DNA from: Bradyrhizobium sp. Y36
Lineage (GTDB): Bacteria > Pseudomonadota > Alphaproteobacteria > Rhizobiales > Xanthobacteraceae
Reading direction: 5' to 3'
Length of the DNA: 64,000 nucleotides
Assembly: GCF_002531575.1 (NCBI RefSeq)
Contig: NZ_NWTI01000015.1
Location: 1 to 64,000, forward strand
A model generated the notes under the pieces. The model did no database searches. It was not told where the DNA came from and saw nothing but the letters and a program-made list of their open reading frames with translations. The position numbers were made by a program, and so were the translations under genes. Within the stretch, counting starts at the first letter, position 1; each line of letters opens with the position of its first letter. This document shows positions 52,353-61,523 of this stretch, piece after piece.

Positions 52353-53123
52353 ATGAAGACGATCGATCTGAACTGCGACCTCGGCGAAGGCTTCGGCGCT
52401 TGGGAGATGGGCAACGACGCCGCCATGATCGACCTTGCAAGCTCGGTCAACGTCGCCTGCGGCTTCCATGCCGGCGACCCCGACATCATGCGACGGACGG
52501 TGGAGCTTGCGAAGGCACGCGGCGTTTCGGTCGGCGCGCATCCCGGCTATCGCGACCTGCACGGCTTCGGCCGGCATCCGATCGCAGGGCTCAAGGCCTC
52601 CGAGATCGAGAACCTGGTCGCCTACCAGATCGGCGCGCTGCAGGCGATCGCGACCGCGGCGGGCCACAAGGTGACGCATGTGAAGGCGCATGGCGCACTC
52701 TCCAACGTCGCCTGCGAAGACGACATGACGGCAAAGGCGATCGCGGCCGGGATCAAGGCGGTCGATCCCAGCCTGATCTTCGTGGTGCTCGCCAATTCGA
52801 AGCTGGTGAAGGCAGGCGAAGACGCCAATCTGCCGATGGTGCACGAGGTGTTTGCCGACCGCGCCTATGAGGACGACGGCAACCTCGTCTCGCGCAAGAA
52901 GCCCGGCGCAGTGCTGCACGACGCCAAGGCGATCGCCGACCGCGTGGTGCGCATGGTGCAGGACGGCGCGGTGGTGTCGGTGACGGGCAAGGTCATCAAG
53001 ATGCGCACGGACACGGTGTGCATCCACGGCGACACGCACGGCGCCGTCGAGATCGCGCGGACCTTGCGGCAGGCGTTGACGACGGCAGGGATCGAGGTCG
53101 CGCCGTTCAAGCGCGGCGCGTGA
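52353..53123 (+). CDS. pxpA: 5-oxoprolinase subunit A (LamB/YcsF family)
   Basis: 256 residues. IDLNCDLGEGFGAWEMGND, VNVACGFHAGDPDIM, VGAHPGYRDLHGFGR, HVKAHGALSN and CIHGDTHGAVEIARTL are the family blocks, with the metal-binding Asp and His residues in place. It completes the 5-oxoprolinase complex, 28 bases after pxpC. Confidence 0.95.
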   Translation: MKTIDLNCDLGEGFGAWEMGNDAAMIDLASSVNVACGFHAGDPDIMRRTVELAKARGVSVGAHPGYRDLHGFGRHPIAGLKASEIENLVAYQIGALQAIATAAGHKVTHVKAHGALSNVACEDDMTAKAIAAGIKAVDPSLIFVVLANSKLVKAGEDANLPMVHEVFADRAYEDDGNLVSRKKPGAVLHDAKAIADRVVRMVQDGAVVSVTGKVIKMRTDTVCIHGDTHGAVEIARTLRQALTTAGIEVAPFKRGA

Positions 53124-53157
53124 AGTACGCCGTCATTCAGGGATGATGCGAAGTGCC

Positions 53158-53252
53158 GTAGGGTGGGCAAAAGCGCGCACTTCGCGCGCCGTGCCCACGA
53201 TTTCCGCGTGATCGAAACAGGTGGTGGGCACGCTTCGCTTTGCCCACCCTAC
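53158..53252. repeat. Dispersed GTAGGGTGGGC...GCCCACCCTAC inverted repeat
   Basis: A 95-base element whose ends, GTAGGGTGGGCAAA and TTTGCCCACCCTAC, are complementary, with internal CGTGCCCACG and GGTGGGCACG arms. A related copy starts at 63917 at the right edge of the window. It sits between convergent genes and is typical of intergenic repeats dispersed in this genus. Confidence 0.75.
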
Positions 53253-53268
53253 GAGACTGAGCAAGACG

Positions 53269-53421
53269 CTAGAACGGGTGCACCGAGAGCGTGCCGAACA
53301 CGATCGCCGCGATGACCGCGAACGCGCTGTAGAGCGCGACATGATGGACGTTCGCCCGCGTCCGCTGCGAGAGCGAGCGCGCGTAAAGATGCAGTCTGGC
53401 TTCCGCCGATAGCTCGCGCAT
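53269..53421 (-). CDS. 50-residue membrane microprotein
   Basis: ATG at 53421 has GGAG nine bases upstream. The 50 residues read MRELSAEARLHLYARSLSQR, then a hydrophobic C-terminal helix (VALYSAFAVIAAIVFGTLSV) ending HPF. The layout, cytoplasmic amphipathic start plus one span, matches a small protein type I recall from bradyrhizobia. It is below usual length cutoffs and would be missed by default gene finding. Function unknown. Confidence 0.65.
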   Translation of the reverse strand: MRELSAEARLHLYARSLSQRTRANVHHVALYSAFAVIAAIVFGTLSVHPF

Positions 53422-53624
53422 GGTCGATCTCCAAGGCCCCATTTGCGGGATTATGAGGGATCACCCGGGGCAGGAGGCAAGATGCCGGCAGAAATAGCGA
53501 TGCGCCTCCTCCGAGGAAGCCGCATCGCAGACGTAAATTCTTTGCCGGGGCAGGTTCCGAGAATCTTATTCGTTCAAATCCGAGCCAGCTGGAACCGGCC
53601 CGGATGACGCTGCGGTGACTTTCC

Positions 53625-55238
53625 TCAGTACACGTCCGCCTGGAAACGGCCGGTCTTTTTGAGTTCGGCGACGAAGCTGACCGCCTCGTCCGTCGAACGC
53701 GCACCGAACTGGGCGACGATGTCGACCAGCGCGCGCTCGACGTCCTTGGCCATGCGCTTGGCATCGCCGCAGATATACAGATGCGCGCCCTCGGCGAGCC
53801 AGGTCCACACTTCGCGGCCGACCTCGCGCATGCGGTCCTGCACGTAGAACTTCTTCTCACCGTCGCGCGACCAAGCCAGCGACAGCCGCGTCAACTGGCC
53901 CGAGGTCTTCATCGCATTGAGCTCTTCCTGGTAGAAGAAATCGCAGTCGCTGCGCTGATGACCGAAGAACAGCCAGTTCTTGCCGGGCGCGCCAGTTGCC
54001 TTGCGGTCGAGCAGGAAGGCGCGGAATGGCGCGATGCCCGTGCCGGGGCCGACCATGATGATCGGCGTCTTCGGATCCTGCGGCAGGCCGAAATTATGCG
54101 CCTTCTGCACATAGACCTTGAGCTTCTCGCCCTCATTGATGCGCTCGCCGAGGAAGGTCGAGGCGACACCGATGCGCTTGCGCTTGCCGATCAGGTAGCG
54201 CACGGAATCGACCGTCAGCGACAGCTTTCCCGGCGTCGCATTATGCGACGAAGAAATCGAGTAAAGCCGCGGCTGCAGCGGCTCCAGCGCCTCGACGAAG
54301 GCCTCCGGATGCGGCCGCGTGCCGGAGAACTTCTGCAGCGCCGCCATCACGTCGAGCGTCGCTGCATCGCCATCGGGATCCTCACCCTGCGCCAGCGCCC
54401 TTGCCTTCTCGCGCGCCGCGCCGCCGGTGATGAAGGAGATCAGCTCGAACAGCGAGTCCGGTGCCGGCGACAGCGAGACGTCGTCGATCAGCACCTCGCG
54501 CAGCGTCTTGCCGTTGACCTTGGTGGTGTGGGAGGCGCCGAGCAGCGCGATGATCTGGTCGACGAGGCCGACATCGTTGCGTGCGAACACGCCAAAACTG
54601 TCGCCGACGACGTAGTCGAGCTTGCTCTCGGACAGATCGAACTCGACGTGGTAGGTCTCCTTCTCCGACTTGCCCTTGTTAAGCAGACGGCGTGACAGAA
54701 AGGTTGCTTCGGTTGGATTGTCGCGTGAACGGCCGGGCTCGGCGATCGTCACGGTGACGGCGGGCGCGGCCACCGCGTCCGCCTTCTCCGGCGCTTTCGC
54801 CGCAGGCGCCTTGTCGAGCTCCTCGTACAGCGACTTCAGCATCCGCGCGGTTTCCTTGCCGCCGGGGACGCAGAGATTGAGCCGCGCCTCGCTGCGGCTG
54901 GCGATCGCCTCGGAATAGTCGTGGCAATTGTAGCCGCACTGACCGCAATCCTGCTGCGCCATCGCCGCCATCATCTTGCGACGCACGGGGCGGCCCTCGG
55001 CGAGCTTCATCCGATCGGCGATAGGCATGGTCTGGTCATGCCAGGGCGCTTCGCCGTCGTCACCGTCGCCGGCAGCCCCCTGCATGACCGCAGCGCCCTG
55101 CTCGGCCGACAGCGGCGCGGCGACGTCAGGCGACAGCAGTCCGGCAAAAAAGCCGTTCAGCCAGGAGCGCTGCGCGTCGGAGAACGGCGCGCTGGCGGGA
55201 ATGATATCGAGCCTGGGCGGAGGAGTGATCTGGTTCAT
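53625..55238 (-). CDS. CysJ-like flavoprotein reductase with N-terminal FeS motif
   Basis: 537 residues, starting within the nirA stop (ATGA). The C-terminal 380 residues are the FAD/NADPH half of sulfite reductase flavoprotein: RLYSISSS (FAD), GPGTGIAPFRAFL and HLYICGDAKRMAKDV (NADPH), FQADVY end. Instead of the usual N-terminal flavodoxin (FMN) domain there is CGQCGYNCHDY with a further Cys in LNLC (Cys 98, 101, 105 and 123), a likely [4Fe-4S] site. The inferred role is to pass NADPH electrons through FAD and FeS to the adjacent siroheme enzyme. Confidence 0.85.
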   Translation of the reverse strand: MNQITPPPRLDIIPASAPFSDAQRSWLNGFFAGLLSPDVAAPLSAEQGAAVMQGAAGDGDDGEAPWHDQTMPIADRMKLAEGRPVRRKMMAAMAQQDCGQCGYNCHDYSEAIASRSEARLNLCVPGGKETARMLKSLYEELDKAPAAKAPEKADAVAAPAVTVTIAEPGRSRDNPTEATFLSRRLLNKGKSEKETYHVEFDLSESKLDYVVGDSFGVFARNDVGLVDQIIALLGASHTTKVNGKTLREVLIDDVSLSPAPDSLFELISFITGGAAREKARALAQGEDPDGDAATLDVMAALQKFSGTRPHPEAFVEALEPLQPRLYSISSSHNATPGKLSLTVDSVRYLIGKRKRIGVASTFLGERINEGEKLKVYVQKAHNFGLPQDPKTPIIMVGPGTGIAPFRAFLLDRKATGAPGKNWLFFGHQRSDCDFFYQEELNAMKTSGQLTRLSLAWSRDGEKKFYVQDRMREVGREVWTWLAEGAHLYICGDAKRMAKDVERALVDIVAQFGARSTDEAVSFVAELKKTGRFQADVY

Positions 55239-57016
55239 GCGGACACCTGTGCATCGGCAAGCTTGCGCAACGCCTCGCCGTCGTGGCGGCGCGCGAAGGA
55301 GAGGAAGGTTTCGTCGGCGGACGAGCGATGGGCGAGATAGGCCTTGAGCAGCCCCTCGACCGTCTTCGGCACGTCCTCCGCCTTGAGGTCGTGGTAGACC
55401 TCCTGCCCGACATCCGCGTCAGGGCCGAAGCCGCCCCCGGTGAAGAGGTGATAGCCCTCGACCGTGTCGTCCTCGCCGACCGGCACGCGCGCGCCGATCA
55501 GGCCGATGTCGCTGATGTAATGCTGCGCGCAGGAATGATGGCAACCGGTGACGTGGATGTTGACCGGCTTGTCCATGGCGACACGCGGCTCGCACCAGTC
55601 GCCGATCTCCTCGGCATTGCGCTTGGTGTTGGCAGCGGCGAAGCGGCAGCCGGCATTCCCCGTGCAGGCGATCAGTCCGGCCCGGATGTGAGAAGCCTCG
55701 ACCGCAAGCCCGATCTGCTTGATCGCGGCAACGGCGAGCTCGACGTTCTCGTCGCGCACGCCCGAGATCAAGAGGTTCTGCCAGACGGTGAGACGGATCT
55801 CGCCGTCGCCGAGGTCGCGCGAAAGCTTGGCGAGCCCCCGCATCTGGTCGCAGCTGAGCTTGCCCAATGTCAGCGACACGCCGATCCAGTTGAGACCGTC
55901 CTGCTTCTGCTTGTGCACGCCGACATGCGCCATGCGGTCCGCGGCAGGCCGCGGCGCGAACGCCGCTTCCGGCACGCGCGTGAACGGCGTCTTCAGCCGT
56001 TCCTCGACCAGCTTGAGGAAGCCGTCATGGCCCATCGCGTCGAGCACGTATTTCAGCCGCGCCTTGTTGCGGTTGGTGCGGTCGCCATGGTCGATGAAGA
56101 CGCGCACGATGGCGTCGGCGACGGCGGTCGCCTGCTCCGGCTTGACGATGATGCCGGAGTACTTCGCAAAGTCCTTGTGGCCGGTGATGCCGCCGAGGCC
56201 GAGCCGGAACCAGACACCCGGCTCGACACCGAAGCCGTCCTTGATCTCATAGGCGGTGAAGGCGATGTCGTTGGTTTCTTCCAGCACCGCGATCCTGCCA
56301 GCGCCGTCGAAGGCCACGTTGAACTTGCGCGGCAGGCCGTAGAGCGAGCGGTCGTTGAGGATGTGGTAGTGCCACTCCCGTGCATAGGGCCGCGTGTCGA
56401 TGATTTCCTGGGGATCGACGCCCGCCGTCGGCGTGCCCGTCACGTTGCGGATGTTGTCGGCGCCGGAGCCGCGCGAGCACAGGCCGAGCTCCTGGATGCC
56501 CTCGAGCAGCTTGATCGCGTGCTTCGGCGGGATCTCGCGGAGCTGCAGATTGGCGCGCGTCGTGACGTGGCTGTACGGGCCGCACAGCTCGTCGGCGAGA
56601 TCGGCAAGGCCCGACAGCTGCCAATGCTTCATGATGCCGTTCGGAATACGCAGGCGGCTCATATAGGAGTCCTGCGTCGGCGCGACGTAGAAGATGCCGT
56701 AATAGCGCCAGCGGAAATTATCCGCCGGGCTCGGCGGGCTGTTGTCGAGCGCCTGCTGGCGCAGCCGCGGATAGGCGTCGAAGGGATGCTCGTCGCGCTT
56801 GAACTTCTCCTGGTCGGCGAGCTTCTTGCCCGACGCGATCACCTTGTCCTGCGCCTTGAGATGCACGGCATCGGGACCGGTGGGCTCGGCATTCGCCTTG
56901 CCCGCGCCGCCGCCAAGGCCGCGCCCGACCCGGCTGATCTGAAGACCGGTCGTAAATCCTTCGAGATAGCGTTTCTGCTCGTCGGTAAAGTCGACTGCGA
57001 GCGTATCGATTTTCAT
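55235..57016 (-). CDS. nirA: Siroheme nitrite reductase (ferredoxin-type), nitrite/sulfite reductase family
   Basis: 593 residues from the ATG at 57016. Two ferredoxin-like half-domains alternate with siroheme domains. The cluster ligands are Cys 451 and 457 in CTGNAGC and Cys 492 and 496 in CHHSC. It reduces nitrite to ammonium, or sulfite to sulfide, with six electrons. The family signature does not separate the two, but the adjacent nitrate-response genes nasS-nasT argue for assimilatory nitrite reductase. The downstream flavoprotein overlaps it by four bases. Confidence 0.82.
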   Translation of the reverse strand: MKIDTLAVDFTDEQKRYLEGFTTGLQISRVGRGLGGGAGKANAEPTGPDAVHLKAQDKVIASGKKLADQEKFKRDEHPFDAYPRLRQQALDNSPPSPADNFRWRYYGIFYVAPTQDSYMSRLRIPNGIMKHWQLSGLADLADELCGPYSHVTTRANLQLREIPPKHAIKLLEGIQELGLCSRGSGADNIRNVTGTPTAGVDPQEIIDTRPYAREWHYHILNDRSLYGLPRKFNVAFDGAGRIAVLEETNDIAFTAYEIKDGFGVEPGVWFRLGLGGITGHKDFAKYSGIIVKPEQATAVADAIVRVFIDHGDRTNRNKARLKYVLDAMGHDGFLKLVEERLKTPFTRVPEAAFAPRPAADRMAHVGVHKQKQDGLNWIGVSLTLGKLSCDQMRGLAKLSRDLGDGEIRLTVWQNLLISGVRDENVELAVAAIKQIGLAVEASHIRAGLIACTGNAGCRFAAANTKRNAEEIGDWCEPRVAMDKPVNIHVTGCHHSCAQHYISDIGLIGARVPVGEDDTVEGYHLFTGGGFGPDADVGQEVYHDLKAEDVPKTVEGLLKAYLAHRSSADETFLSFARRHDGEALRKLADAQVSA

Positions 57017-57190
57017 GGTCGTTAACGAAGCTCCTGCGGCCGCCTGGGGTGGCATCGACGGACATTGGCGCGACCCGCGAGGGACTGGGCTGGCTCAGAA
57101 GCCGGCTTCAGTACCCAACGGTCCGATCAGCTTCGTTGCTGCGGGACTCGGCTCAGCAGGCATCTGTGACAAGCTGGCCGCACTGCAACA
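57017..57190 (-). promoter_or_regulatory. nirA leader, candidate NasT target
   Basis: A long untranslated stretch precedes nirA on the minus strand. It contains several small hairpins: TGCTG...CAGCA near 57150, a GAAGCCGGCTTC palindrome and GGCT-TCTG-AGCC near 57095. NasT-type ANTAR proteins act by binding paired hairpins in such leaders and preventing termination. I could not define the hexaloop pair or terminator with confidence. No gene is present in 57017-57352. Confidence 0.45.
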
Positions 57191-57206
57191 TTCAAGTTGC
57201 GTGCCA
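57191..57206 (-). promoter_or_regulatory. Sigma-54-like promoter of nirA, one mismatch
   Basis: On the minus strand TGGCACG-CAAC-TTGAA fits the sigma-54 consensus TGGCACG-N4-TTGCA except at the -12 element (GA instead of GC). It lies about 175 bases upstream of nirA. Nitrogen-assimilation genes commonly use sigma-54 and NtrC. The mismatch falls on a critical base, so the site may be weak or fortuitous. Confidence 0.4.
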
Positions 57207-57352
57207 GCTTTGACAAAATCGGAAATGCAATGATTTCAAGCGATTAGGTGGATACCCGGGAAATCCCAGGGCGTGAACGGCTCACGAAATTCGAGCACGC
57301 AGCTCAAAATCTAGCCGATGTCGGATTCTGCATAGAAATTAGGCAAACCGAA

Positions 57353-58516
57353 TCAAGCCTTCCAGCGCCCGACCCCGAAGGCCTCGAGATGCCCCCGGAT
57401 GTTGTCGGGATCGAAGACCGGGCCTGCGAATGCCCCGAACGCCGCGGGAGCCTGCTCGGGCGGCCGGCGGCCGAGCGCCGCGTCGTAAAGGTCCGGCCTG
57501 AACACGGACATCGCCGTCTTGACGCCTTCGGGGCTGAGCGCGGTCTGCCCCCACCGCACCATCTGCGCGTAGAGCCAGGCGGCCTGGACAGGATCGGGGC
57601 GCCCTGCCTCCTCCCGTCCCACCAGGAGGTAGCGGCCGCTTTCACGGAAGGTGCCATCGGGAGAAATCTTGAGACGCCCGGTCAGGGTGCGCTGGATGAC
57701 TTCGGCGTCGACGCCGATCCGCTCGGGCTGCGCCAGGATCCGCGCCGCCTCGGCGAGGTTGGCGGGCTGCTCGATGAACTCGGCGCCCTTCACCGCCGCA
57801 CGCACGAGGCTTGCGACCACGTCGGGGTTCTTGTCGGCCCAGACCTGGCGGACCGCCAGCACCTTTTCGGCGGCGCGCACCAGGATGTCGGAGACGAAAT
57901 GCAGGATGTGACCGATGCCGAGATCGACCGCGACCGAATTCCAGGGCGCGCCGACGCAGAACGCATCGACATGGCCGTTGGCGAGACTGTCGACCATGTA
58001 AGGCGGCGGCAACACGACGAGGCGCACATCCTCGTCCGGATCGACGCCGGCCGCCGCCATCCAGAACCGCAGTTGATAATTGTGGGTCGAGAACGGGAAG
58101 GTCATGCCGAAGGTCAGCGGCTCTGCCCCCGCCTTGCGCCGCTTCGCCACCACCTTCGCCAGCGCTTTCGCCGTCACCATGGGGTCAAAGCGATCGCCGT
58201 CGATCTCCGCCATCAGCGCGGCGTGAAGCGCCGGCGACACCGTGATCGCATTGCCGTTGATGCCGAGATTGAAGGGCGCTGCGATCGGCACCTTGACGTG
58301 GCCGAGCCCGAGCGAGGACGCGATCGCCACCGGCGCCAGGAGATGCGCAGCATCGAACAGGCCGATGTTGAGCTTGTCGCGGACGTTGGACCACGATACC
58401 TCCCGCACCAGCTCGACCTCGAGCCCTTCGGCGGCGGCAAATCCCTTGTCGACCGCGACGATCAGCGCGGCGGCGTCGACCAGCGGAATGAACCCGATGC
58501 GAAGGGGGGCGGTCAT
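57353..58516 (-). CDS. nasS: Nitrate sensor NasS (NrtA-like binding protein)
   Basis: 387 residues and no signal peptide, so it is cytoplasmic, unlike the transporter protein NrtA. LRIGFIPLVDAAALIVAVDKGFAAAEGLEVELVRE and SWSNVRDKLNIGLFDAAHLLAP are the NrtA/NasS nitrate-binding pattern; FGMTFPFSTHNYQLRFWMAAAGVDPDEDV follows. In characterised bacteria NasS binds NasT and releases it when nitrate is present. Its ATG overlaps the nasT stop (ATGA), so the two form an operon. Confidence 0.92.
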   Translation of the reverse strand: MTAPLRIGFIPLVDAAALIVAVDKGFAAAEGLEVELVREVSWSNVRDKLNIGLFDAAHLLAPVAIASSLGLGHVKVPIAAPFNLGINGNAITVSPALHAALMAEIDGDRFDPMVTAKALAKVVAKRRKAGAEPLTFGMTFPFSTHNYQLRFWMAAAGVDPDEDVRLVVLPPPYMVDSLANGHVDAFCVGAPWNSVAVDLGIGHILHFVSDILVRAAEKVLAVRQVWADKNPDVVASLVRAAVKGAEFIEQPANLAEAARILAQPERIGVDAEVIQRTLTGRLKISPDGTFRESGRYLLVGREEAGRPDPVQAAWLYAQMVRWGQTALSPEGVKTAMSVFRPDLYDAALGRRPPEQAPAAFGAFAGPVFDPDNIRGHLEAFGVGRWKA

Positions 58517-59103
58517 TTCAGCATCTCCGACGCGGTGATGATCGACTGGGCGATCTCACCGATTTTCTTCTTCTCGCGCATCGCGGTCGAGCGCAGCAGC
58601 ACGTAAGCTTCGTCCTCGTTGAGGCCCTTCACCTTCATCAGGATGCCCTTGGCGCGCTCGATGATCTTGCGGTCCTCGAGCTGCGACTTGGTGCGCTCGA
58701 GCTCCTCCTGGAGCTTGGCGAAGGCGTTGAAGCGGGACACGCAGAGGTCGAGGATCGGCTTGATGCGCTCCTTCTTCAGCCCGTCGACGATGTAGGCGGA
58801 TACCCCCGCTTCGACCGAGGCCTGGATCGAGGCGGAATCGCTCTGGTCCACGAACATCGCTATCGGCCGCTTCACGGCGCGGCTGACCTGGAACATCGCC
58901 TCCAGAACGTCGCGGCTGGGGTTCTCCAGATCGATCAGGATGATGTCCGGGTCCACCGCATAAATACGGGCCAGCAGGCTCTGCATCTCGCGGATATGGA
59001 CGACTTCCGTGAACCCGGCTTCCCGCAACCCGTCTTCCAGGATCGCAGCCCGGATCGGGCTTTCGTCGACGATCACGATTTTGGGCGACTGTTCGGCGCT
59101 CAT
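58513..59103 (-). CDS. nasT: Nitrate-responsive antiterminator NasT (ANTAR)
   Basis: 196 residues. The N-terminal 115 residues form a receiver-like domain (KIVIVDESPIRAAIL, DPDIILIDLENPS). Residues 125-190 are the ANTAR RNA-binding domain: QLEDRKIIERAKGILMKVKGLNEDEAYVLLRSTAM. NasT binds leader RNA of nitrate-assimilation genes to relieve termination. It is the first gene of the nasT-nasS unit, with nirA downstream after a long leader. Confidence 0.93.
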   Translation of the reverse strand: MSAEQSPKIVIVDESPIRAAILEDGLREAGFTEVVHIREMQSLLARIYAVDPDIILIDLENPSRDVLEAMFQVSRAVKRPIAMFVDQSDSASIQASVEAGVSAYIVDGLKKERIKPILDLCVSRFNAFAKLQEELERTKSQLEDRKIIERAKGILMKVKGLNEDEAYVLLRSTAMREKKKIGEIAQSIITASEMLK

Positions 59104-59214
59104 GGCTCACTCACGGCAGGTGATTCATCCATAGCACGCCGGAACGCCCTGCAAAGGGTTGTAATTGTGGGCAATTGGGACTAGCTCAGGCCTGTCAATC
59201 AGGCAGATTTGGAT

Positions 59215-60540
59215 ATGGATCAGACGGCTGCGCCCAAGGTCAGCTTCGTGTCGCTCGGGTGTCCCAAGGCATTGGTGGATTCCGAGCGCATCATCACGCG
59301 TCTCCGCGCGGAGGGCTACGAGCTCGCCCGCAAGCATGACGGGGCCGACATCGTCATCGTGAACACCTGCGGCTTCCTCGACAGCGCCAAGCAGGAATCG
59401 CTCTCGGCGATCGGCGAGGCCATGGCCGAGAACGGCAAGGTGATCGTGACGGGCTGCATGGGCGCCGAGCCGGAGCAGATCGAGCAGGCCTATCCCGGCG
59501 TGCTCTCCATCACCGGCCCGCAGCAATATGAGAGCGTGCTCGATGCCGTGCATCGCGCGCTGCCGCCCGCCCACAATCCGCACGTGGACCTGGTGCCGCC
59601 GCAAGGCATCAAGCTGACGCCGCGCCACTACGCTTACTTGAAGATTTCCGAGGGCTGCAACAACCGCTGCACCTTCTGCATCATCCCGAAGCTGCGCGGC
59701 GACCTGGTCTCGCGTCCGGCCAACGACGTGCTGCGCGAAGCCGAGCGCCTCGTCGGCGCCGGCGTGAAAGAGCTGCTGGTGATCTCGCAGGACACTTCGG
59801 CCTATGGCGTCGATCTCAAATATGCCGAGAGCCCGTGGAAGGACCGTCAGGTCCGCGCCAAATTCCTGGACCTCGCCCGCGAGCTCGGCGAGCTCGGGGC
59901 CTGGGTCCGGCTGCAATATGTCTACCCCTACCCGCATGTCGACGAAGTCATCGCGCTGATGAACGAGGGCAAGGTGCTGCCCTATCTCGACATCCCGTTC
60001 CAGCACGCAAGCCCCGACGTGCTGAAGGCGATGAAGCGCCCGGCCGCCCAGGACAAGACGCTGGCGCGCATCAAGCGCTGGCGCGAGGAATGCCCCGATC
60101 TCGCACTTCGCTCGACCTTCATCGTCGGCTTCCCCGGCGAGACCGACGCCGATTTCGCCTATCTGCTCGACTGGCTCGACGAAGCCGAGATCGACCGTCT
60201 CGGCTGCTTCAAATACGAGCCGGTTGCCGGAGCGACGTCGAACGCGATCGAGAACCCGGTGCCGGAAGAGGTCAAGCAGGAGCGCTACAACGCGCTGATG
60301 GCCCGCCAGCAGAAGATCTCGGCGCGGCGACTCAAGCGCAAGGTCGGCACGCGCCAGCAGATCATCATCGACGAGGTCGGTCCGACCGTGGCCAAGGGCC
60401 GCTCCAAGGCCGATGCGCCGGAGATCGACGGCGCGGTGTATCTGACGAGCCGCCGCCCCTTGCGCGTCGGCGAGATCGTCACCGCCAAGATCGAGCGCGC
60501 CGACCAGTATGATCTGCACGGGAGTGTGGCGGGGTTCTGA
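59215..60540 (+). CDS. rimO: Ribosomal protein S12 methylthiotransferase RimO
   Basis: 441 residues from the ATG at 59215. The N-terminal UPF0004 domain has three Cys (LGCPKALVDSER, VNTCGFLD, VTGCMG) for the auxiliary cluster. The radical-SAM motif C-x3-C-x2-C is in GCNNRCTFCIIPKLRG. HASPDVLKAMKRP and a C-terminal TRAM domain follow. It adds a methylthio group to Asp of ribosomal protein S12. Divergent from nasT. Confidence 0.96.
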   Translation: MDQTAAPKVSFVSLGCPKALVDSERIITRLRAEGYELARKHDGADIVIVNTCGFLDSAKQESLSAIGEAMAENGKVIVTGCMGAEPEQIEQAYPGVLSITGPQQYESVLDAVHRALPPAHNPHVDLVPPQGIKLTPRHYAYLKISEGCNNRCTFCIIPKLRGDLVSRPANDVLREAERLVGAGVKELLVISQDTSAYGVDLKYAESPWKDRQVRAKFLDLARELGELGAWVRLQYVYPYPHVDEVIALMNEGKVLPYLDIPFQHASPDVLKAMKRPAAQDKTLARIKRWREECPDLALRSTFIVGFPGETDADFAYLLDWLDEAEIDRLGCFKYEPVAGATSNAIENPVPEEVKQERYNALMARQQKISARRLKRKVGTRQQIIIDEVGPTVAKGRSKADAPEIDGAVYLTSRRPLRVGEIVTAKIERADQYDLHGSVAGF

Positions 60541-60581
60541 CGCCCGCTGTCATTGACAGCGCAATGACGGCGTAGGCGTCG

Positions 60582-61523
60582 TCAGGCCAGCCATTTCGGC
60601 ACCCAGCGCTCGGGGCGCGGTGCCCGCGCAAGATCGGCTTTCGCCTCGGAGAGCCGCGCCGGCTCGCCGTCGATGGTCGGGTGCACATCGTATTCGAAGC
60701 TCGGCATGACGCGGCCATCGGCATAGAGGCCGAATTTCATCGCGTACCATAACCCGAGCTCGGGCTGGGCCTTGCGCATCTCCTCGCGCAGATCGCGCAA
60801 GAGGGATTCGATCGCGGCGGCTTCCTCAAACGGCTGCGGGCCCCGTGACAGCACGCGTGCCTGATACTGCTTACCGACGATGGCGACCTCGAAACGGGTC
60901 TTGTCCCAGGGGTTCTTGCCCTTCGGCAGATGGGCGGCAAGACGCCAGCCGAGCTCGGCCATCAGGCGGTGGTTGGCCCAATAGTCCTCGCGATCCCTGC
61001 TCCACTTTTCGACGAAGCCGCGAAAGTCGGGCAGATCGGAAACTGTGTCGTCACATGCCGCCTTGTCGCCGGCGGGCTGACCGGCAAGCCATTGCGCTAG
61101 CTCGACCGTCTGGGCCTCGACGTCTTCGTGCGGGCGCAGGTCGCTCCAGGCGCGGTCGAAGGTTTGCGACGTCAGCCTGGTCAGCAAGGCATCAAGGCTC
61201 GGCGCCAGCAATTCGTAATCGCCCTCGGAGCCCAGTCCGACAATCGGCGGATTGTCGCGGTCGAGACCTGCGCCATACCAGCCGCCCACGGCCGAACCGT
61301 CCGGCAGCCGCATGAACAGCGAGAACCTGTCCCGCAACGGGCTGCCGTCGACGATCGGCGCGGAATCGGAGAACTGGCCCTGCAGCGAAAAGCAGCCGAC
61401 GCTGCCCCAGGGGCGCCCGTCGAGCCAGGCGGCAAAGTCGACCAGCAGCGGCGGTGCTTCGATGCCTGGCGGGAAGGCGCCGCGAATACTGTCGAGGTCA
61501 ATCGGGTAAGGCGTATCGGACAA
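60582..61523 (-). CDS. Uncharacterised protein, SMI1/KNR4-like N-terminal half
   Basis: 313 residues from a TTG at 61523; no ATG or GTG is near. Residues 15-110 read PPLLVDFAAWLDGRPWGSVGCF, MRLPDGSAVGGWYGAG, GSEGDYELLAPSLDALLTRL, reminiscent of SMI1/KNR4 (SUKH) proteins. The C-terminal 110 residues (RFEVAIVGKQYQARVLSRG, LGLWYAMKFGLYADGRV) faintly resemble YezG-type immunity proteins. Both similarities are judged by eye. No toxin gene is adjacent. Cytoplasmic. Confidence 0.55.
   Translation of the reverse strand: MSDTPYPIDLDSIRGAFPPGIEAPPLLVDFAAWLDGRPWGSVGCFSLQGQFSDSAPIVDGSPLRDRFSLFMRLPDGSAVGGWYGAGLDRDNPPIVGLGSEGDYELLAPSLDALLTRLTSQTFDRAWSDLRPHEDVEAQTVELAQWLAGQPAGDKAACDDTVSDLPDFRGFVEKWSRDREDYWANHRLMAELGWRLAAHLPKGKNPWDKTRFEVAIVGKQYQARVLSRGPQPFEEAAAIESLLRDLREEMRKAQPELGLWYAMKFGLYADGRVMPSFEYDVHPTIDGEPARLSEAKADLARAPRPERWVPKWLA

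Noticed and set aside
55235..57016. Annotating the siroheme enzyme as assimilatory sulfite reductase CysI
   Set aside because: Motifs do not exclude it, but adjacency to nasS-nasT and the absence of other cys genes make nitrite reductase more likely. Kept as an alternative.
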